From: Chryseosolibacter histidinae
GTDB taxonomy: Bacteria; Bacteroidota; Bacteroidia; Cytophagales; Cyclobacteriaceae
NCBI RefSeq assembly: GCF_018598225.1
Contig: NZ_JAHESF010000022.1
Span: 51,098-115,097 of the forward strand
Direction: 5' to 3'
DNA: 64,000 nucleotides
Position numbers and translations under genes: made by a program. Of this stretch, positions 33,591 through 43,336 are shown in pieces (positions within the stretch are counted from its first letter, which is position 1; each line of letters opens with the position of its first letter). Under the pieces are notes generated by a model. The model saw nothing but the letters and a program-made list of their open reading frames with translations, did not search any database and was not told where the DNA came from.

Positions 33591-36500
33591 TTACTTTACG
33601 ATCACCAGTTTATCGCTTGTGATCCTGTTATCGGCGCTGACCTTGTAAATATACTGACCAGAACTGAAGGCACCCAGGTCTACGGTCTGGTGGTGCTCAC
33701 CGGCTGGCAACGTATCATTAAAAAGCGTACCCCGTTCACGCCCCATCATATCGTAGAGCACAATGCGCACAGCACCGGCACGTGTGGTATGAATGCTGAA
33801 CTGCACATTTTCGCTGGCCGGGTTCGGGAATACTTTTACGGGTGCGCCGAACTCTTCCGATTGGCCCACGTGCGCCATGTTTGCCACCAGCAGTGTGTTG
33901 GGAATGAGCTTTCCTTCCGCCCCGCCGGCATAGCTCAGCGCTACAGGAAGTTCCTGCCCGTTTTCAGCACGCCATAACCTGACGGTGAAACGGTTATCCG
34001 CAGCAGGATTTGCCGGCTCCCACAACGTAACCGCCATGGGTGCGCCGTGATAGGCTACGGTGCCGATCAGCTCACCGGTGCTGCTGAACACGCCCAGCTC
34101 ATCGCCACGGGAAAGTGTGCTACCGAAGATCTCATCAGGGATCACCAGCACAGCATTGTTGACGGTAGCGGGTTTAACTATTCCGTAATGAACACCTGCG
34201 ATGACCGTGCTATCGCTCCTCAGCCTGCCGGTGACACTTGTGCTGATGCGCGCAGGATAGCTGAACGCCGGAACACTGTTCTGCAAGAGGATCTTATACG
34301 CCAGCCCCGGTTTCATATAGCCGATCTGGTCTATCGGAGGATTGATCACGTGAGCGGGAATGTAATTGTATGCTTGCGGTGCACCGCCGTTGTAAACGAT
34401 CGTCTGCGCATAGCTGTAGTTCGTGCCCAAAGCTTGCAGTCCTTCGCTTACAGGGATCTCAACATCGCCATAATAAGGAAGAAACGACGGATAAGCATAC
34501 TTCACCAGCGAGATCGGCGTGACCGGATCAACGGGCCTTCCACATATTTCGAAGGACTGCACGGCAGCGGAATAAATAAGATAACCTTCCGCAATATTCC
34601 AGGTGCCCGAAGTGATGCCGAACTCAGGCGCATACAGGATCCTGCCGGAAGCATCTTTCACGATCACGCCCGCGCGGTTAGCGAAGATGGATGCCATGGA
34701 AATATCATTCGCCATCACGTAGCTTGAGATCAGGTTCCAGCCATTGTACAGGCTGATGCGCTGGCAAACCGGAGCCGCGGTCAGCGACAACATTTTGCTG
34801 AATCCGTTGGTCCTGAAATTACCCTGGTCGGTGTAAGGAACCTGCGCATCATAAGTTGCCGACATCGTATACGATTTTTGCTCGCTGGCTTTCCAGACCA
34901 TCACGGTCATCTCCTCCCCTGCATTAAACCCGTTCTTCGGCGCCTGGTCTGACTTTGCCCATACGGTAATGGCGGTGCCTGCGCCATTCCACTGAACACT
35001 TCCGCTCAGCTTCAACCCCGCATTATCATCCTTGAAGAAGATGCCGATGTAATCGCCTGGCTGAATCGCAGTGCCATAAAGATCCACGGCAAGGCTAGCA
35101 GGGATCACCACGATATGGTTACCCGCTCCGCCAGCCACAGGTGTCCACGGCGGCACCAATGTATTTACTTTCAGGGTAACCTTCTGCCAGGTGATGGCCA
35201 GCTTGGGCAGGTCGGGGTTGGTGATCACGCAGGTGTAAACACCGGCATGCTCGGCCTGCACGCTGTTAATGGTTAGCGTGTTGGTTGATGTTGTCGCTAT
35301 CTGCATACCGTCCCGATACCACGTGTAAATGTTGTTGGTAACGGCATCGTCAATGTTGATATCGAGGGTGAAGGATTCTCCTTTGTCTTTCGTGATCACC
35401 TGGTCAACTCCCGCAACAGTTTGCGGCGCATAAGAAAGTGTATCAAACGTTTTTCCCTTGATTGCGGGCAGCAGGTCTTCCATGGTGAGACGGTTGCCGG
35501 CCAGGATAAGGAGGTTCGTAAACGCCGGTGATCCCAACCTTGTGTTAGAGAGGTCTGGCAGCGATTGAAGGTTGTTATTATCGGCGATCAGTGCCTGCAG
35601 CCTCGTCGAGGAAAAGCCTTCCAGGGCAGTAAGCTTGTTGTCATTGCAAAGCAGCGCGAACAGCTTGGTAAGGCTTGAGAGACCGGGGAGCTCAGTCAGT
35701 TCATTGCCTGCAACATTCAGGTAGCCCAGGTTTGGAAAAGCACTCAGTGACGGAATGGCTACGAGGTTATTACTATCACATTGAATGTTCGAAAAATCGG
35801 CCAGGGGAAAATTTGCAGGCCACGTCGAGAACTGCGGGTTGTGACCGAAGTTGATCGATCCCAGCCGCTCAACGCCTGAAAGATCGGGGAACGTGCTCAG
35901 GTTAGTTCCCGCGAAATCCACGCTGCTCAGCATGGGAAGACCATTCAGGTCAGGAAGCGCTGTAATGGGATTGAAGCCTATGCTGAAAGAGATGAGATTC
36001 TGATAGGCAGAAAGATCCGGCACGCTGGTGATATGGTTCTTCCGGAAATCGATCACCTTCATGTTGGTGTTGGCGGTTGCATCCGGGAAAGTCGAAAAAT
36101 TGTTCTGATAGAAATGAAGTTCCTGAAGGTATGGGCTGGCAGACATATCCGGTAAAGCCGAGATCTTGTTCTCATCGAAGGTCAGCCTGTACACCTTGGT
36201 AAGGGCTGGCAGCATCGAGATATCGGTGATCTGGTTCCTGTGCAGATAAACCGTTTCGGTATTGGTAAAATATTCGATACCGGAAATGTCTTTGATACCT
36301 TTCTCTGCGCACGTAATATCCCTGATGGTTGCGGCCTCGGCCAGGATCACCTGGTCCTGACTGTTGAAGACCCAGGGATAGGTCTCTTTCAAACATGCTC
36401 TGAAGTTATCGTCAGCGATCCACCCGAACGCGCCATCAATGGTCAATGTGGTGATACCTGATTCAAGCGTGAGGTCGGGTGCGCCGGGGTTGGTGACCGT

Positions 36501-39500
36501 GACACGGTAGGCACCGGCATCGGAGGCGGTCACGTGAGCAATTGTGAAAACATTAGTGCTGGTGGTACCGATCTTCACATCGTCTTTATACCAGGTATAT
36601 ATATTAGAGGTCACGTTGTCATCGATGTTAAGATCGATGGTGAAGGATGCTCCTGCCTGCAGGGTTTGGCTTGCATCGGCGCTTATTTTCTCCTGGGGCG
36701 CATACATCAGGTAACCGTAACCCGGAAGCGTCACCACGGGCAGCAGATCTTCGAACGTAAACTGATTACCGTTCGTGCCAAGATGAGAACCCACTACCCT
36801 TCCGATCTGCGTGCGGCTCAGGTCAGGCAGCGAGGTCAGCTTGTTATCGAAGCAGTATATCGTTGCCAGCTGCGTATTGTTGCTCAGGTCAGGCAGGCTT
36901 GTGATGGGGTTTGCGCGGCAATCCAGGAATTCCAGCAAAAGGCATTGGGAAAGGTCGGGTAACTGTGTAAGGTTGTTCTCTCCGCATTGCAGATATTTTA
37001 ACTGGGTATTTTTAGAAAAATCCGGAAGTTCGGTGAGGTTGTTTTCGTAGCAATCGAATGATTGCAGGTTCGTAAACGCACCCAGATCCGGAATGAAGGT
37101 CAGGTTATTAAAAGAACAATTGATGCTGATCAGCCTTGTATTAGCGCTGAGGTCCGGAAAAGCTCCGAATTGTGGATTGGACTGAAACCATATGTCAAAG
37201 AGGTTGACGTTGTTTGAAAGATCCGGAAAGGCAGGAAGCTCGGTATTTGAGATCTCCAGCGCATTCAGTGACGTGTTTGCAGACAGGTCACCCAGGCTTC
37301 GCAGTGGATTGTTCCCAACAGAAAGGATCCTTAATCCAGGAAGGCCAGAGAGCGCTGGAATGCTTGTGATCTGATTGGTCATCATCGATACGCTTTCCAG
37401 GGCCGGATTGTGTGTCAGGTCAGGAAATGTGGTGAGCTTGTTGGAACCAAGTTCCAGGTATTGCAGCAATGGATTGCCCGAAAGGTTTGGGGCCGTGGTG
37501 AGCTGATTACCCAGGCACGATAACCGGTTAAGTTTGCTGAGACCGGTGATATCGGCGATCTGCTGAAGCTTGTTGCTATTGAACGTGAGCGATTCCGCAC
37601 CTTCAAAGTAGCCGATGCCTTCAATGCTCTCAATGCCTTTTCCGCTACAATCGATCACCTTGATCTTTTTGGCTTCTGAAAGGATGAGCCGTCCATCGAT
37701 GTCAAAGATCTGCGGATAGGTGGCTCTTAAGCACGCCCTGAAATTATCATCGGGGATCTTTTGCAATGCCGGGTCAATATTAACGGTTATGATACCAGAT
37801 TCCAGCACAAGGTCAGGGGCGCCCGGATTTCTAACTGTTGCCTTGTAACTCCCCGCATCGGATGCTTTCACTATATTAATGGTAAAGACGTTGCTATTTG
37901 TAGTGGCGATCGCAACATCATTCTTATACCATGTGTAAATATTGGAGGCAACATTGTCATCAATATCAAGGTCAATGGTAAAAGGAGCTCCGGTGGCCAG
38001 GGTCCTGCTTGCATCGGCACCTATCTTTGCCTGAGGCGCATATTCAAGAAAATAATAACTTGGCAGTCCGGCCATTGATACAAGATCCTTAAAGGTAAGG
38101 TGGTTATTACCGGTAATAAGGCTGGAGTTCGCCGCCTTTCCGAGCTTTGTGCGACTGAGATCCGGCAGCGATGTGAGCTTGTTATCTTGGCAATAAACCG
38201 TAGCGAGATTGGTGTTGTTGCTCAGGTCGGGCAGGCTTGTAAGCTTATTGCCGCTGCAGTCAAGGGTTTCCAGCAGTAAACATTTTGAGAGATCAGGCAA
38301 TTGTATAAGATCATTATCATCGCAGTGAAGGCCTTTCAAATTCGGATTCAGGGAAAGGTCCGGAAGTGCGCTGAGGTTATTACCATAGCAGGAAAAATAC
38401 TGCAGGTCAGGAAAGATGCTGAGATCGGGTATGACCGTGAGGTTGTTTAAAGAGCATTCTATGGCGGTTAGTTTTTTATTGGCGCTGAGATCCGGAAAAA
38501 CGTTGAATTGCGGATTGCCTCCAAAAGAGAGCATGGAAAGATAGGTGTTGCGTGAAAGATCAGGGAAGGCAGTAAGTTTTGTACTTGAAATCTCCAACGA
38601 CCAGAGCCACGTGTTGACCGACAAGTCGGGCAGGCTTAGCAGCGGGTTTCCCCCTACATGAAGGTTTGATAGCTGGGCACAGGCTGAGAGGTCCGGGACG
38701 CTTGTGATCTCATTGGACCCCAATTGTATATCTCCGACGTTCGGGTTGTGTGTAAGATCAGGAAATACCGTGATCTTGTTGTTACCCAGGTCTAAAACTT
38801 GCAGCAAAGGGTTGCCTGAAAGGTCGGGGCTGGCTGTGAGTTGATTATTCTCAAACGACAGCGTACGGAGCTTGCCAAGGCCGTTGATACTTGCGACCTG
38901 CTGAAGTTTATTGGAATCGAAGTTGAGCGTCTCCGCAATTTCAAAATAACCGATGCCTTCGATGCTTTCAATACCTCTTTCACTACAGTTGATCACCTTG
39001 ATCTTTTTTGCCTCTGAAAGGATCAGTTCGCCATTGCTGTTAAAGATCTGCGGGTAAGTCTCCCTCAGGCACGCTCTGAAATTTGCGTCGGGGATCATTT
39101 GCAGTGCAGCGTCAACATAAACGGTTGTGATGCCCGACTCCAGCACCAGGCCAGGCACGCCCGGGTTTGTAACGGTAGCCCTGTAGTTTCCTTCATCGGA
39201 TGCCGTCACCATATTGATGGTGAAAACGTTACTGTTTGTAGTCCCGATCAGAACATTATCCTTATACCATGTATAAACATTGGAAGTGATGGCGTCATCG
39301 ATATCAAGATCAATGGTAGCCTGGGTTCCGGGCAGAAACGTGCGGCTTGAGTTTCCGCTGAACTTCTTCTGCGGCGCATAGTTCAGAGTTGCAAAGGTAG
39401 GAAGGCTTGCTGCTGTAATAAGGTCCTCAAAAGTAAGCTGGTTGCTGAATGTTTCCAGCACCGAGCCTGACGCCGTGCCTATGCGCGTTTTAGTCAGATC

Positions 39501-40535
39501 CGGAAGAGAAGTCAGGTTATTGCCAGAGCATTTAAGTATCAGCAGGTTGCTGCTGTTACTCAGGTCAGGAAGCGTTGTGAGCTTGTTATCTTCACAATAG
39601 AGCCATTCAAGCCGTGGGCATTTTGATAAGTCGGGTAATTGTACAATGTCATTGTCATGGCAACGTAATATCCTCAACTCCGGATTCTTTGAAAGGTCCG
39701 GGAGTGAAGTCAGGTTATTGCCATTGCAGATCAAAAACTGCAGCTCCGTCAACGCACTGAGGTCGGGTATCGAGGTGAGATTGTTGAGCTCGCACGCTAT
39801 GAATGTCAATTTGAGATTACTGCTGAGATCAGGAAAACCCGGCAATTGCGGATTGCTTCCGAAACTTACCGTCTCGAGATTAATGTTTTGTGAGAGATCC
39901 GGGAAGACGGGAAGCCCAGTGCCGTGTATATTCAGATGCACGAGCGCTGTATTGGCCGACAGGTCAGGCAGGGATTGAAGCGGATTTGATGAAACGTCCA
40001 ACTCTGTGAGCATGGTGTGAGCAGACAGGTCAGGCAGATTCTGGATGCTATTGTTATGGAATTGCAAAACCCGAAGCTTCAGGTTATGGGAAATGTCAGG
40101 AAAATCGGAGAGCAGGTTGGTGGAGAGTGTCACGTCTGTAAGCTCGGTGTTGAAAGAGAGATCGGGAAGGGAAAAGATCTTATTACCCGAGCATCCGAGG
40201 CTCTGCAACCTGGTAAGGGTTGTGAGATCCGGTAAAAACTCAATTTGGTTATTCGCACAATCTAAAAAATCCACATTTACAAAATATCCAATACCTTCAA
40301 GGCTCTGGATATTTTTTCCCTGGCATTCGATCCGCGTGATCGTCTTGGCCTGCTCAATGATCAGCTCGCCGCTGGCATTGAAGATCTGCGGATAGGTTGC
40401 CTTCAAACAATTCCGGAAGTTCATATCCGGGATCATATAGGTCTGCGAAATGGCCTGCCAAGGGCAGAACAGGCATAGTAAAAACAGGATCGTGATAAAA
40501 TAGTACTGTTTCACGGAAGTCGGTATAGGTCTCAT
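33591..40535 (-). CDS. Giant leucine-rich-repeat/Ig surface protein with T9SS type A sorting domain
   Basis: About 2314 residues. I start at the ATG at 40535, which begins a 32-residue signal peptide (MRPIPTSVKQYYFITILFLL, ending QAISQ). An in-frame ATG at 40592 overlaps the porP stop as ATGA and would add 19 charged residues. Four modules begin near residues 33, 480, 926 and 1370, each with a cap (NFRACLRETYPQIF in the second), 14-17 leucine-rich repeats of the form LxSLPDLSxNxxL, and an Ig-like domain (YTWYKDNVLIGTTNSNVFTI in the first). Two copies of a GDxIGIFF-type domain follow. The C-terminus is a type A sorting domain, starting VKVFPNPASENVQFSI and ending SDKLVIVK. It is probably an adhesin or ligand-binding surface protein. 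Confidence 0.85.
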   Translation of the reverse strand: MRPIPTSVKQYYFITILFLLCLFCPWQAISQTYMIPDMNFRNCLKATYPQIFNASGELIIEQAKTITRIECQGKNIQSLEGIGYFVNVDFLDCANNQIEFLPDLTTLTRLQSLGCSGNKIFSLPDLSFNTELTDVTLSTNLLSDFPDISHNLKLRVLQFHNNSIQNLPDLSAHTMLTELDVSSNPLQSLPDLSANTALVHLNIHGTGLPVFPDLSQNINLETVSFGSNPQLPGFPDLSSNLKLTFIACELNNLTSIPDLSALTELQFLICNGNNLTSLPDLSKNPELRILRCHDNDIVQLPDLSKCPRLEWLYCEDNKLTTLPDLSNSSNLLILKCSGNNLTSLPDLTKTRIGTASGSVLETFSNQLTFEDLITAASLPTFATLNYAPQKKFSGNSSRTFLPGTQATIDLDIDDAITSNVYTWYKDNVLIGTTNSNVFTINMVTASDEGNYRATVTNPGVPGLVLESGITTVYVDAALQMIPDANFRACLRETYPQIFNSNGELILSEAKKIKVINCSERGIESIEGIGYFEIAETLNFDSNKLQQVASINGLGKLRTLSFENNQLTASPDLSGNPLLQVLDLGNNKITVFPDLTHNPNVGDIQLGSNEITSVPDLSACAQLSNLHVGGNPLLSLPDLSVNTWLWSLEISSTKLTAFPDLSRNTYLSMLSFGGNPQFNVFPDLSANKKLTAIECSLNNLTVIPDLSIFPDLQYFSCYGNNLSALPDLSLNPNLKGLHCDDNDLIQLPDLSKCLLLETLDCSGNKLTSLPDLSNNTNLATVYCQDNKLTSLPDLSRTKLGKAANSSLITGNNHLTFKDLVSMAGLPSYYFLEYAPQAKIGADASRTLATGAPFTIDLDIDDNVASNIYTWYKNDVAIATTNSNVFTINIVKASDAGSYKATVRNPGAPDLVLESGIITVNIDPALQKIPDDNFRACLRATYPQIFDIDGRLILSEAKKIKVIDCSGKGIESIEGIGYFEGAESLTFNSNKLQQIADITGLSKLNRLSCLGNQLTTAPNLSGNPLLQYLELGSNKLTTFPDLTHNPALESVSMMTNQITSIPALSGLPGLRILSVGNNPLRSLGDLSANTSLNALEISNTELPAFPDLSNNVNLFDIWFQSNPQFGAFPDLSANTRLISINCSFNNLTFIPDLGAFTNLQSFDCYENNLTELPDFSKNTQLKYLQCGENNLTQLPDLSQCLLLEFLDCRANPITSLPDLSNNTQLATIYCFDNKLTSLPDLSRTQIGRVVGSHLGTNGNQFTFEDLLPVVTLPGYGYLMYAPQEKISADASQTLQAGASFTIDLNIDDNVTSNIYTWYKDDVKIGTTSTNVFTIAHVTASDAGAYRVTVTNPGAPDLTLESGITTLTIDGAFGWIADDNFRACLKETYPWVFNSQDQVILAEAATIRDITCAEKGIKDISGIEYFTNTETVYLHRNQITDISMLPALTKVYRLTFDENKISALPDMSASPYLQELHFYQNNFSTFPDATANTNMKVIDFRKNHITSVPDLSAYQNLISFSIGFNPITALPDLNGLPMLSSVDFAGTNLSTFPDLSGVERLGSINFGHNPQFSTWPANFPLADFSNIQCDSNNLVAIPSLSAFPNLGYLNVAGNELTELPGLSSLTKLFALLCNDNKLTALEGFSSTRLQALIADNNNLQSLPDLSNTRLGSPAFTNLLILAGNRLTMEDLLPAIKGKTFDTLSYAPQTVAGVDQVITKDKGESFTLDINIDDAVTNNIYTWYRDGMQIATTSTNTLTINSVQAEHAGVYTCVITNPDLPKLAITWQKVTLKVNTLVPPWTPVAGGAGNHIVVIPASLAVDLYGTAIQPGDYIGIFFKDDNAGLKLSGSVQWNGAGTAITVWAKSDQAPKNGFNAGEEMTVMVWKASEQKSYTMSATYDAQVPYTDQGNFRTNGFSKMLSLTAAPVCQRISLYNGWNLISSYVMANDISMASIFANRAGVIVKDASGRILYAPEFGITSGTWNIAEGYLIYSAAVQSFEICGRPVDPVTPISLVKYAYPSFLPYYGDVEIPVSEGLQALGTNYSYAQTIVYNGGAPQAYNYIPAHVINPPIDQIGYMKPGLAYKILLQNSVPAFSYPARISTSVTGRLRSDSTVIAGVHYGIVKPATVNNAVLVIPDEIFGSTLSRGDELGVFSSTGELIGTVAYHGAPMAVTLWEPANPAADNRFTVRLWRAENGQELPVALSYAGGAEGKLIPNTLLVANMAHVGQSEEFGAPVKVFPNPASENVQFSIHTTRAGAVRIVLYDMMGRERGTLFNDTLPAGEHHQTVDLGAFSSGQYIYKVSADNRITSDKLVIVK

Positions 40536-40588
40536 GGGGCCTTTATTTGTATCTTCCCTTTCTACAATCCTATCGTTTAAAAGTAACC

Positions 40589-41488
40589 TCATCGCCCGCT
40601 TTTCTTTTGTTTTGACTGATGATCATAATTCAGCGTCAGCTCAAAGGTTTGCCTGTTGCTGGCCACCCCTCCTGTGGGGAAAGCATACGAGAACATGCAC
40701 CTGAGCGCGCCCTTCCCTGCTTTCAGTTTCTCCAGCCCGAACAGGCATACCATCTCTTTGTTATACCTGTAATTGACACCCGCGGAGACGATCTCATTGA
40801 TAATGCCCTGAGTTGCCACATCAATGTTGACGGGGTGCCCGGGTGCATAACGGATCATCGTTCTGGGATGAACGGTAAGCGCTTCCGAGACATGATATGT
40901 GTAGCCGCCGGTGATATTGTAATGACGAAGCAGCACCGTGGTCTCCTGTATGGGTGTGAGCCTGCTGTTAAAGACCTGGGCTGCCGATGCGCCGACATAA
41001 TAACGATGATGATACAACCAGAGTCCCAGGGTTCCATCCGGTGCCATCGCGCTTCCGGCAACGCTGGCGCTGGAGCCGGAAACAAGATAACTGAAGAAGC
41101 CCCCGGCAACACCCGCACCCAGTGACAGCTTTTTGGTAAGCCGGGTATGCCACCCGTAGTTCACATAGAATTTGGAACGTTTCAGGTATTCGCCCTCCTT
41201 GTCGCGCACAAAGCTGAGACCCAGCACCTGGAAGTTGTTCTTTTTCTTTCGTGGTCCGAGGCGCAACGAACCGGAAGCGTAGGTGGTGCTGATATTCTTC
41301 CAGATCCCGCTGTGTCCCTGCCTGCCCAGCTCGATCTCGATGTTACTTTTCGAGCCGCAGCTTGCGGGATTGACGATGGAATAGGCGTTGAAAAATTGTG
41401 CGAATTGTTCGGGGATACTTTCCGCGGTCTGTGCACCAGCGTTGGCCAGCGATAGAACGATCAGCACCAGACAGGAAAAGTATTTCAT
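40589..41488 (-). CDS. PorP/SprF-family type IX secretion outer-membrane protein
   Basis: A 299-residue beta-barrel protein with signal peptide MKYFSCLVLIVLSLANAGAQ. The start of the mature protein (EQFAQFFNAYSIVNPASCGS) is the family signature, in which the FNAYSIVNPA stretch resembles the PorP/SprF opening. Alternating hydrophobic strands follow, such as YYVGASAAQVFNSRL and LTVHPRTMIRYAPG. SprF-type proteins are needed for surface delivery of type B sorting-domain substrates and are generally encoded beside them; here that substrate is the protein at 32640-33581. It is the first gene of a three-gene minus-strand operon and divergent from the sigma-factor gene at 41660. Confidence 0.85.
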   Translation of the reverse strand: MKYFSCLVLIVLSLANAGAQTAESIPEQFAQFFNAYSIVNPASCGSKSNIEIELGRQGHSGIWKNISTTYASGSLRLGPRKKKNNFQVLGLSFVRDKEGEYLKRSKFYVNYGWHTRLTKKLSLGAGVAGGFFSYLVSGSSASVAGSAMAPDGTLGLWLYHHRYYVGASAAQVFNSRLTPIQETTVLLRHYNITGGYTYHVSEALTVHPRTMIRYAPGHPVNIDVATQGIINEIVSAGVNYRYNKEMVCLFGLEKLKAGKGALRCMFSYAFPTGGVASNRQTFELTLNYDHQSKQKKSGR

Positions 41489-41590
41489 TTATACTTCGGA
41501 GGGTTTTAACATACGGGCTAGCGGGTAAGTGGTGCTGAAGCCGGCCGAAGATATAACTAAATGCAAGAAGAATAAAAGAGATTTTTTTAT

Positions 41591-41623
41591 TTTGAAAAAA
41601 CGATCACAAAGGGGTTACATTTA
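41591..41623 (+). promoter_or_regulatory. Candidate promoter of the sigma/anti-sigma operon
   Basis: TTTG at 41591-41594, a 21-base spacer and TACATTTA at 41616-41623 match TTTG-N19-21-TAnnTTTG except at the last base. Transcription would start near 41630, about 30 bases before the GTG start codon. Confidence 0.4.
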
Positions 41624-41659
41624 ACCGCGCTCAGTTGTAGAGGCATAATATTATCATGC

Positions 41660-42232
41660 GTGGCGTATACTGATAAAGAAGTACTTGAAGCGATCCGGGC
41701 GGGGAACGATGACGAAGTATTAAAATACTTGTACAAACATGTGCTGCCCCGGATCAAAAAATATGTTGTGAGTAACAGCGGAAGTGAAGACGATGCCAAG
41801 GATATCTTCCAGGATGCCGTGCTGATCTTTTACCGGCATGTGAAGGAAGGAAAGTTCAGGGATGGCAACGAGATCGCGGGTTTTATCTTCAGTGTGGGCA
41901 GGAACCTATGGATCAACCTGGTGAGGAAACGAAACCGCGACGTGGCGCTGACAGACGAAGCCACACACATCGAAACGGACGAAAGCAGCTCGACACAACT
42001 GATCGCCCGCGAACGCGAGGAGTTTGTTTCGAAAATGTTCTCCATGCTGGGAGAAACGTGCCGAACGCTGCTGACCTATTCCATTTATCACCGGTTGTCG
42101 ATGAAAGAGATCAAGGAGAAAATGGGATTCACCTCCGAAAATGTAGCCAAGACCAAACATTACAAGTGCAAGCAGCGACTGATTGGAATTGTCAAGGATA
42201 ATGCTTCAATTAAAGACATGTTGCAGGAATGA
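41660..42232 (+). CDS. ECF-type RNA polymerase sigma factor
   Basis: A 190-residue protein with a GTG start at 41660; an ATG four bases upstream is out of frame. Region 2 (about 25-95) contains EDDAKDIFQDAVLIFYRHV and IAGFIFSVGRNLWINLVRKR, the usual core-binding and -10-recognition helices. Region 4 (about 125-185) contains LLTYSIYHRLSMKEIKEKMG followed by SENVAKTKHYKCKQRL, the -35-reading helix-turn-helix. It lacks regions 1 and 3, so it belongs to the extracytoplasmic function group. Its stop overlaps the start of the next gene by four bases (ATGA), and that gene product has the shape of its anti-sigma factor. The divergent T9SS operon is a likely target. Confidence 0.85.
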   Translation: MAYTDKEVLEAIRAGNDDEVLKYLYKHVLPRIKKYVVSNSGSEDDAKDIFQDAVLIFYRHVKEGKFRDGNEIAGFIFSVGRNLWINLVRKRNRDVALTDEATHIETDESSSTQLIAREREEFVSKMFSMLGETCRTLLTYSIYHRLSMKEIKEKMGFTSENVAKTKHYKCKQRLIGIVKDNASIKDMLQE

Positions 42233-43332
42233 GACCCGAGTACGAACAATTTGAACAGATAGAGCGATACCTCAACGGGCAGCTGTCTGCCCCTGAGCTG
42301 TCAGCTTTCGAAAGCAGGTTGCAGGCCGACCCTCTTTTCAGCCAAGAGGTGAAACAGCATCGTGCCGTTCATGACCTGATCATCGACCAGGGACTCCTGG
42401 AGCTGAAAGCAAAAATGAAAGCTTACGATGCCGGATATGCAGACAACCCCGGTGCGTGGCAGATCGTGTCAACAATTGCGTTGGTGGTATCACTCTCTGC
42501 AGTGGGCTTCCTCAATCCAGGCAAACTGCAAACAGAACCAGTGAACGGTCCTGCGATTGTCATTACAACACCTGATGATCATAAGACGGAACCTGTGGTG
42601 ACTTCCCGACCCGGCACGCTGAAAACATCCGCTGTCACAAGACCTCTTTTTGAACCCGCGCCCGAAAACCGCATCGATACCATCACCCTGAAGCTCGATA
42701 CAGTCAGCACCACACCACCACTGCGCATCGCTTCGCGGGATACGATCCTGGCACCCCGCATCCTGCCCCGTCTCAGCGCACCATCAACACCCTCAAGGGT
42801 GACCATGCCCCGGCTGGTGCCCTGCGCACTGACCACGGCTGCGTTGAAGATCAACGTTACTGAAAGTTGCAACACGCTTGCTACGGGTGTGATCACCATC
42901 GACAAGGCATCGGCCACCGAAGGAACACCGCCCCTCGAGTTTTCCATAGACGGCAAAAACTACCGGCAGGCTTATACCTTTACGGATCTTTACCCAGGCA
43001 TCTATTACCTGACGGCCAGGGATGCCCATGGCTGTGTCTCGAACGAAGCCCAGGAGATCACGGTAGGTGAAAAAGACTGCCGTGAACATGAATACTCATT
43101 TTATCCCGACAAGGGCGAAGTTTGGAAACTCCCCGTCACTGCTACAACATCCGGAAAGATCGAGATCTATAACCGTAACGGCTCGCTGGTCTACACAAGC
43201 TTGATCACCAACGGTCATCCATCTCAATGGGATGGCACCATCAACGGACAGGCATTGCCGATGGGGAGTTACAGCTTTGTGTTGGTGACTGAGGGCAGGA
43301 TTATGAGTGGGTATGTAACGCTGTTTAGGTAA
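42229..43332 (+). CDS. Anti-sigma-like membrane protein with SprB-like repeat and type B C-terminal domain
   Basis: A 367-residue protein in four parts. The N-terminal cytoplasmic segment (about 1-70: IERYLNGQLSAPELSAFESR) is of the type found in Bacteroidota anti-sigma factors. A single membrane helix follows at about 78-95 (WQIVSTIALVVSLSAVGFL), then a Pro/Thr-rich linker to about 195. A SprB-like repeat lies at about 205-283 (PLEFSIDGKNYRQAYTF, LYPGIYYLTARDAHGCVSNE). A terminal domain at about 285-367 (KIEIYNRNGSLVYTS, ALPMGSYSFVLVTEGRI) matches the type B T9SS sorting domain. It is co-translated with the ECF sigma factor. With no cleavable signal peptide it is probably held in the inner membrane with the C-terminal domains in the periplasm, where they could meet the T9SS machinery. 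Confidence 0.75.
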   Translation: MRPEYEQFEQIERYLNGQLSAPELSAFESRLQADPLFSQEVKQHRAVHDLIIDQGLLELKAKMKAYDAGYADNPGAWQIVSTIALVVSLSAVGFLNPGKLQTEPVNGPAIVITTPDDHKTEPVVTSRPGTLKTSAVTRPLFEPAPENRIDTITLKLDTVSTTPPLRIASRDTILAPRILPRLSAPSTPSRVTMPRLVPCALTTAALKINVTESCNTLATGVITIDKASATEGTPPLEFSIDGKNYRQAYTFTDLYPGIYYLTARDAHGCVSNEAQEITVGEKDCREHEYSFYPDKGEVWKLPVTATTSGKIEIYNRNGSLVYTSLITNGHPSQWDGTINGQALPMGSYSFVLVTEGRIMSGYVTLFR

Positions 43333-43336
43333 AAAA

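Noticed and set aside
40536..40592. Upstream start of the giant LRR gene overlapping the porP stop as ATGA
   Set aside because: It gives 19 charged residues before a normal signal peptide. The ATG at 40535 is preferred, though the overlap keeps the upstream start possible.
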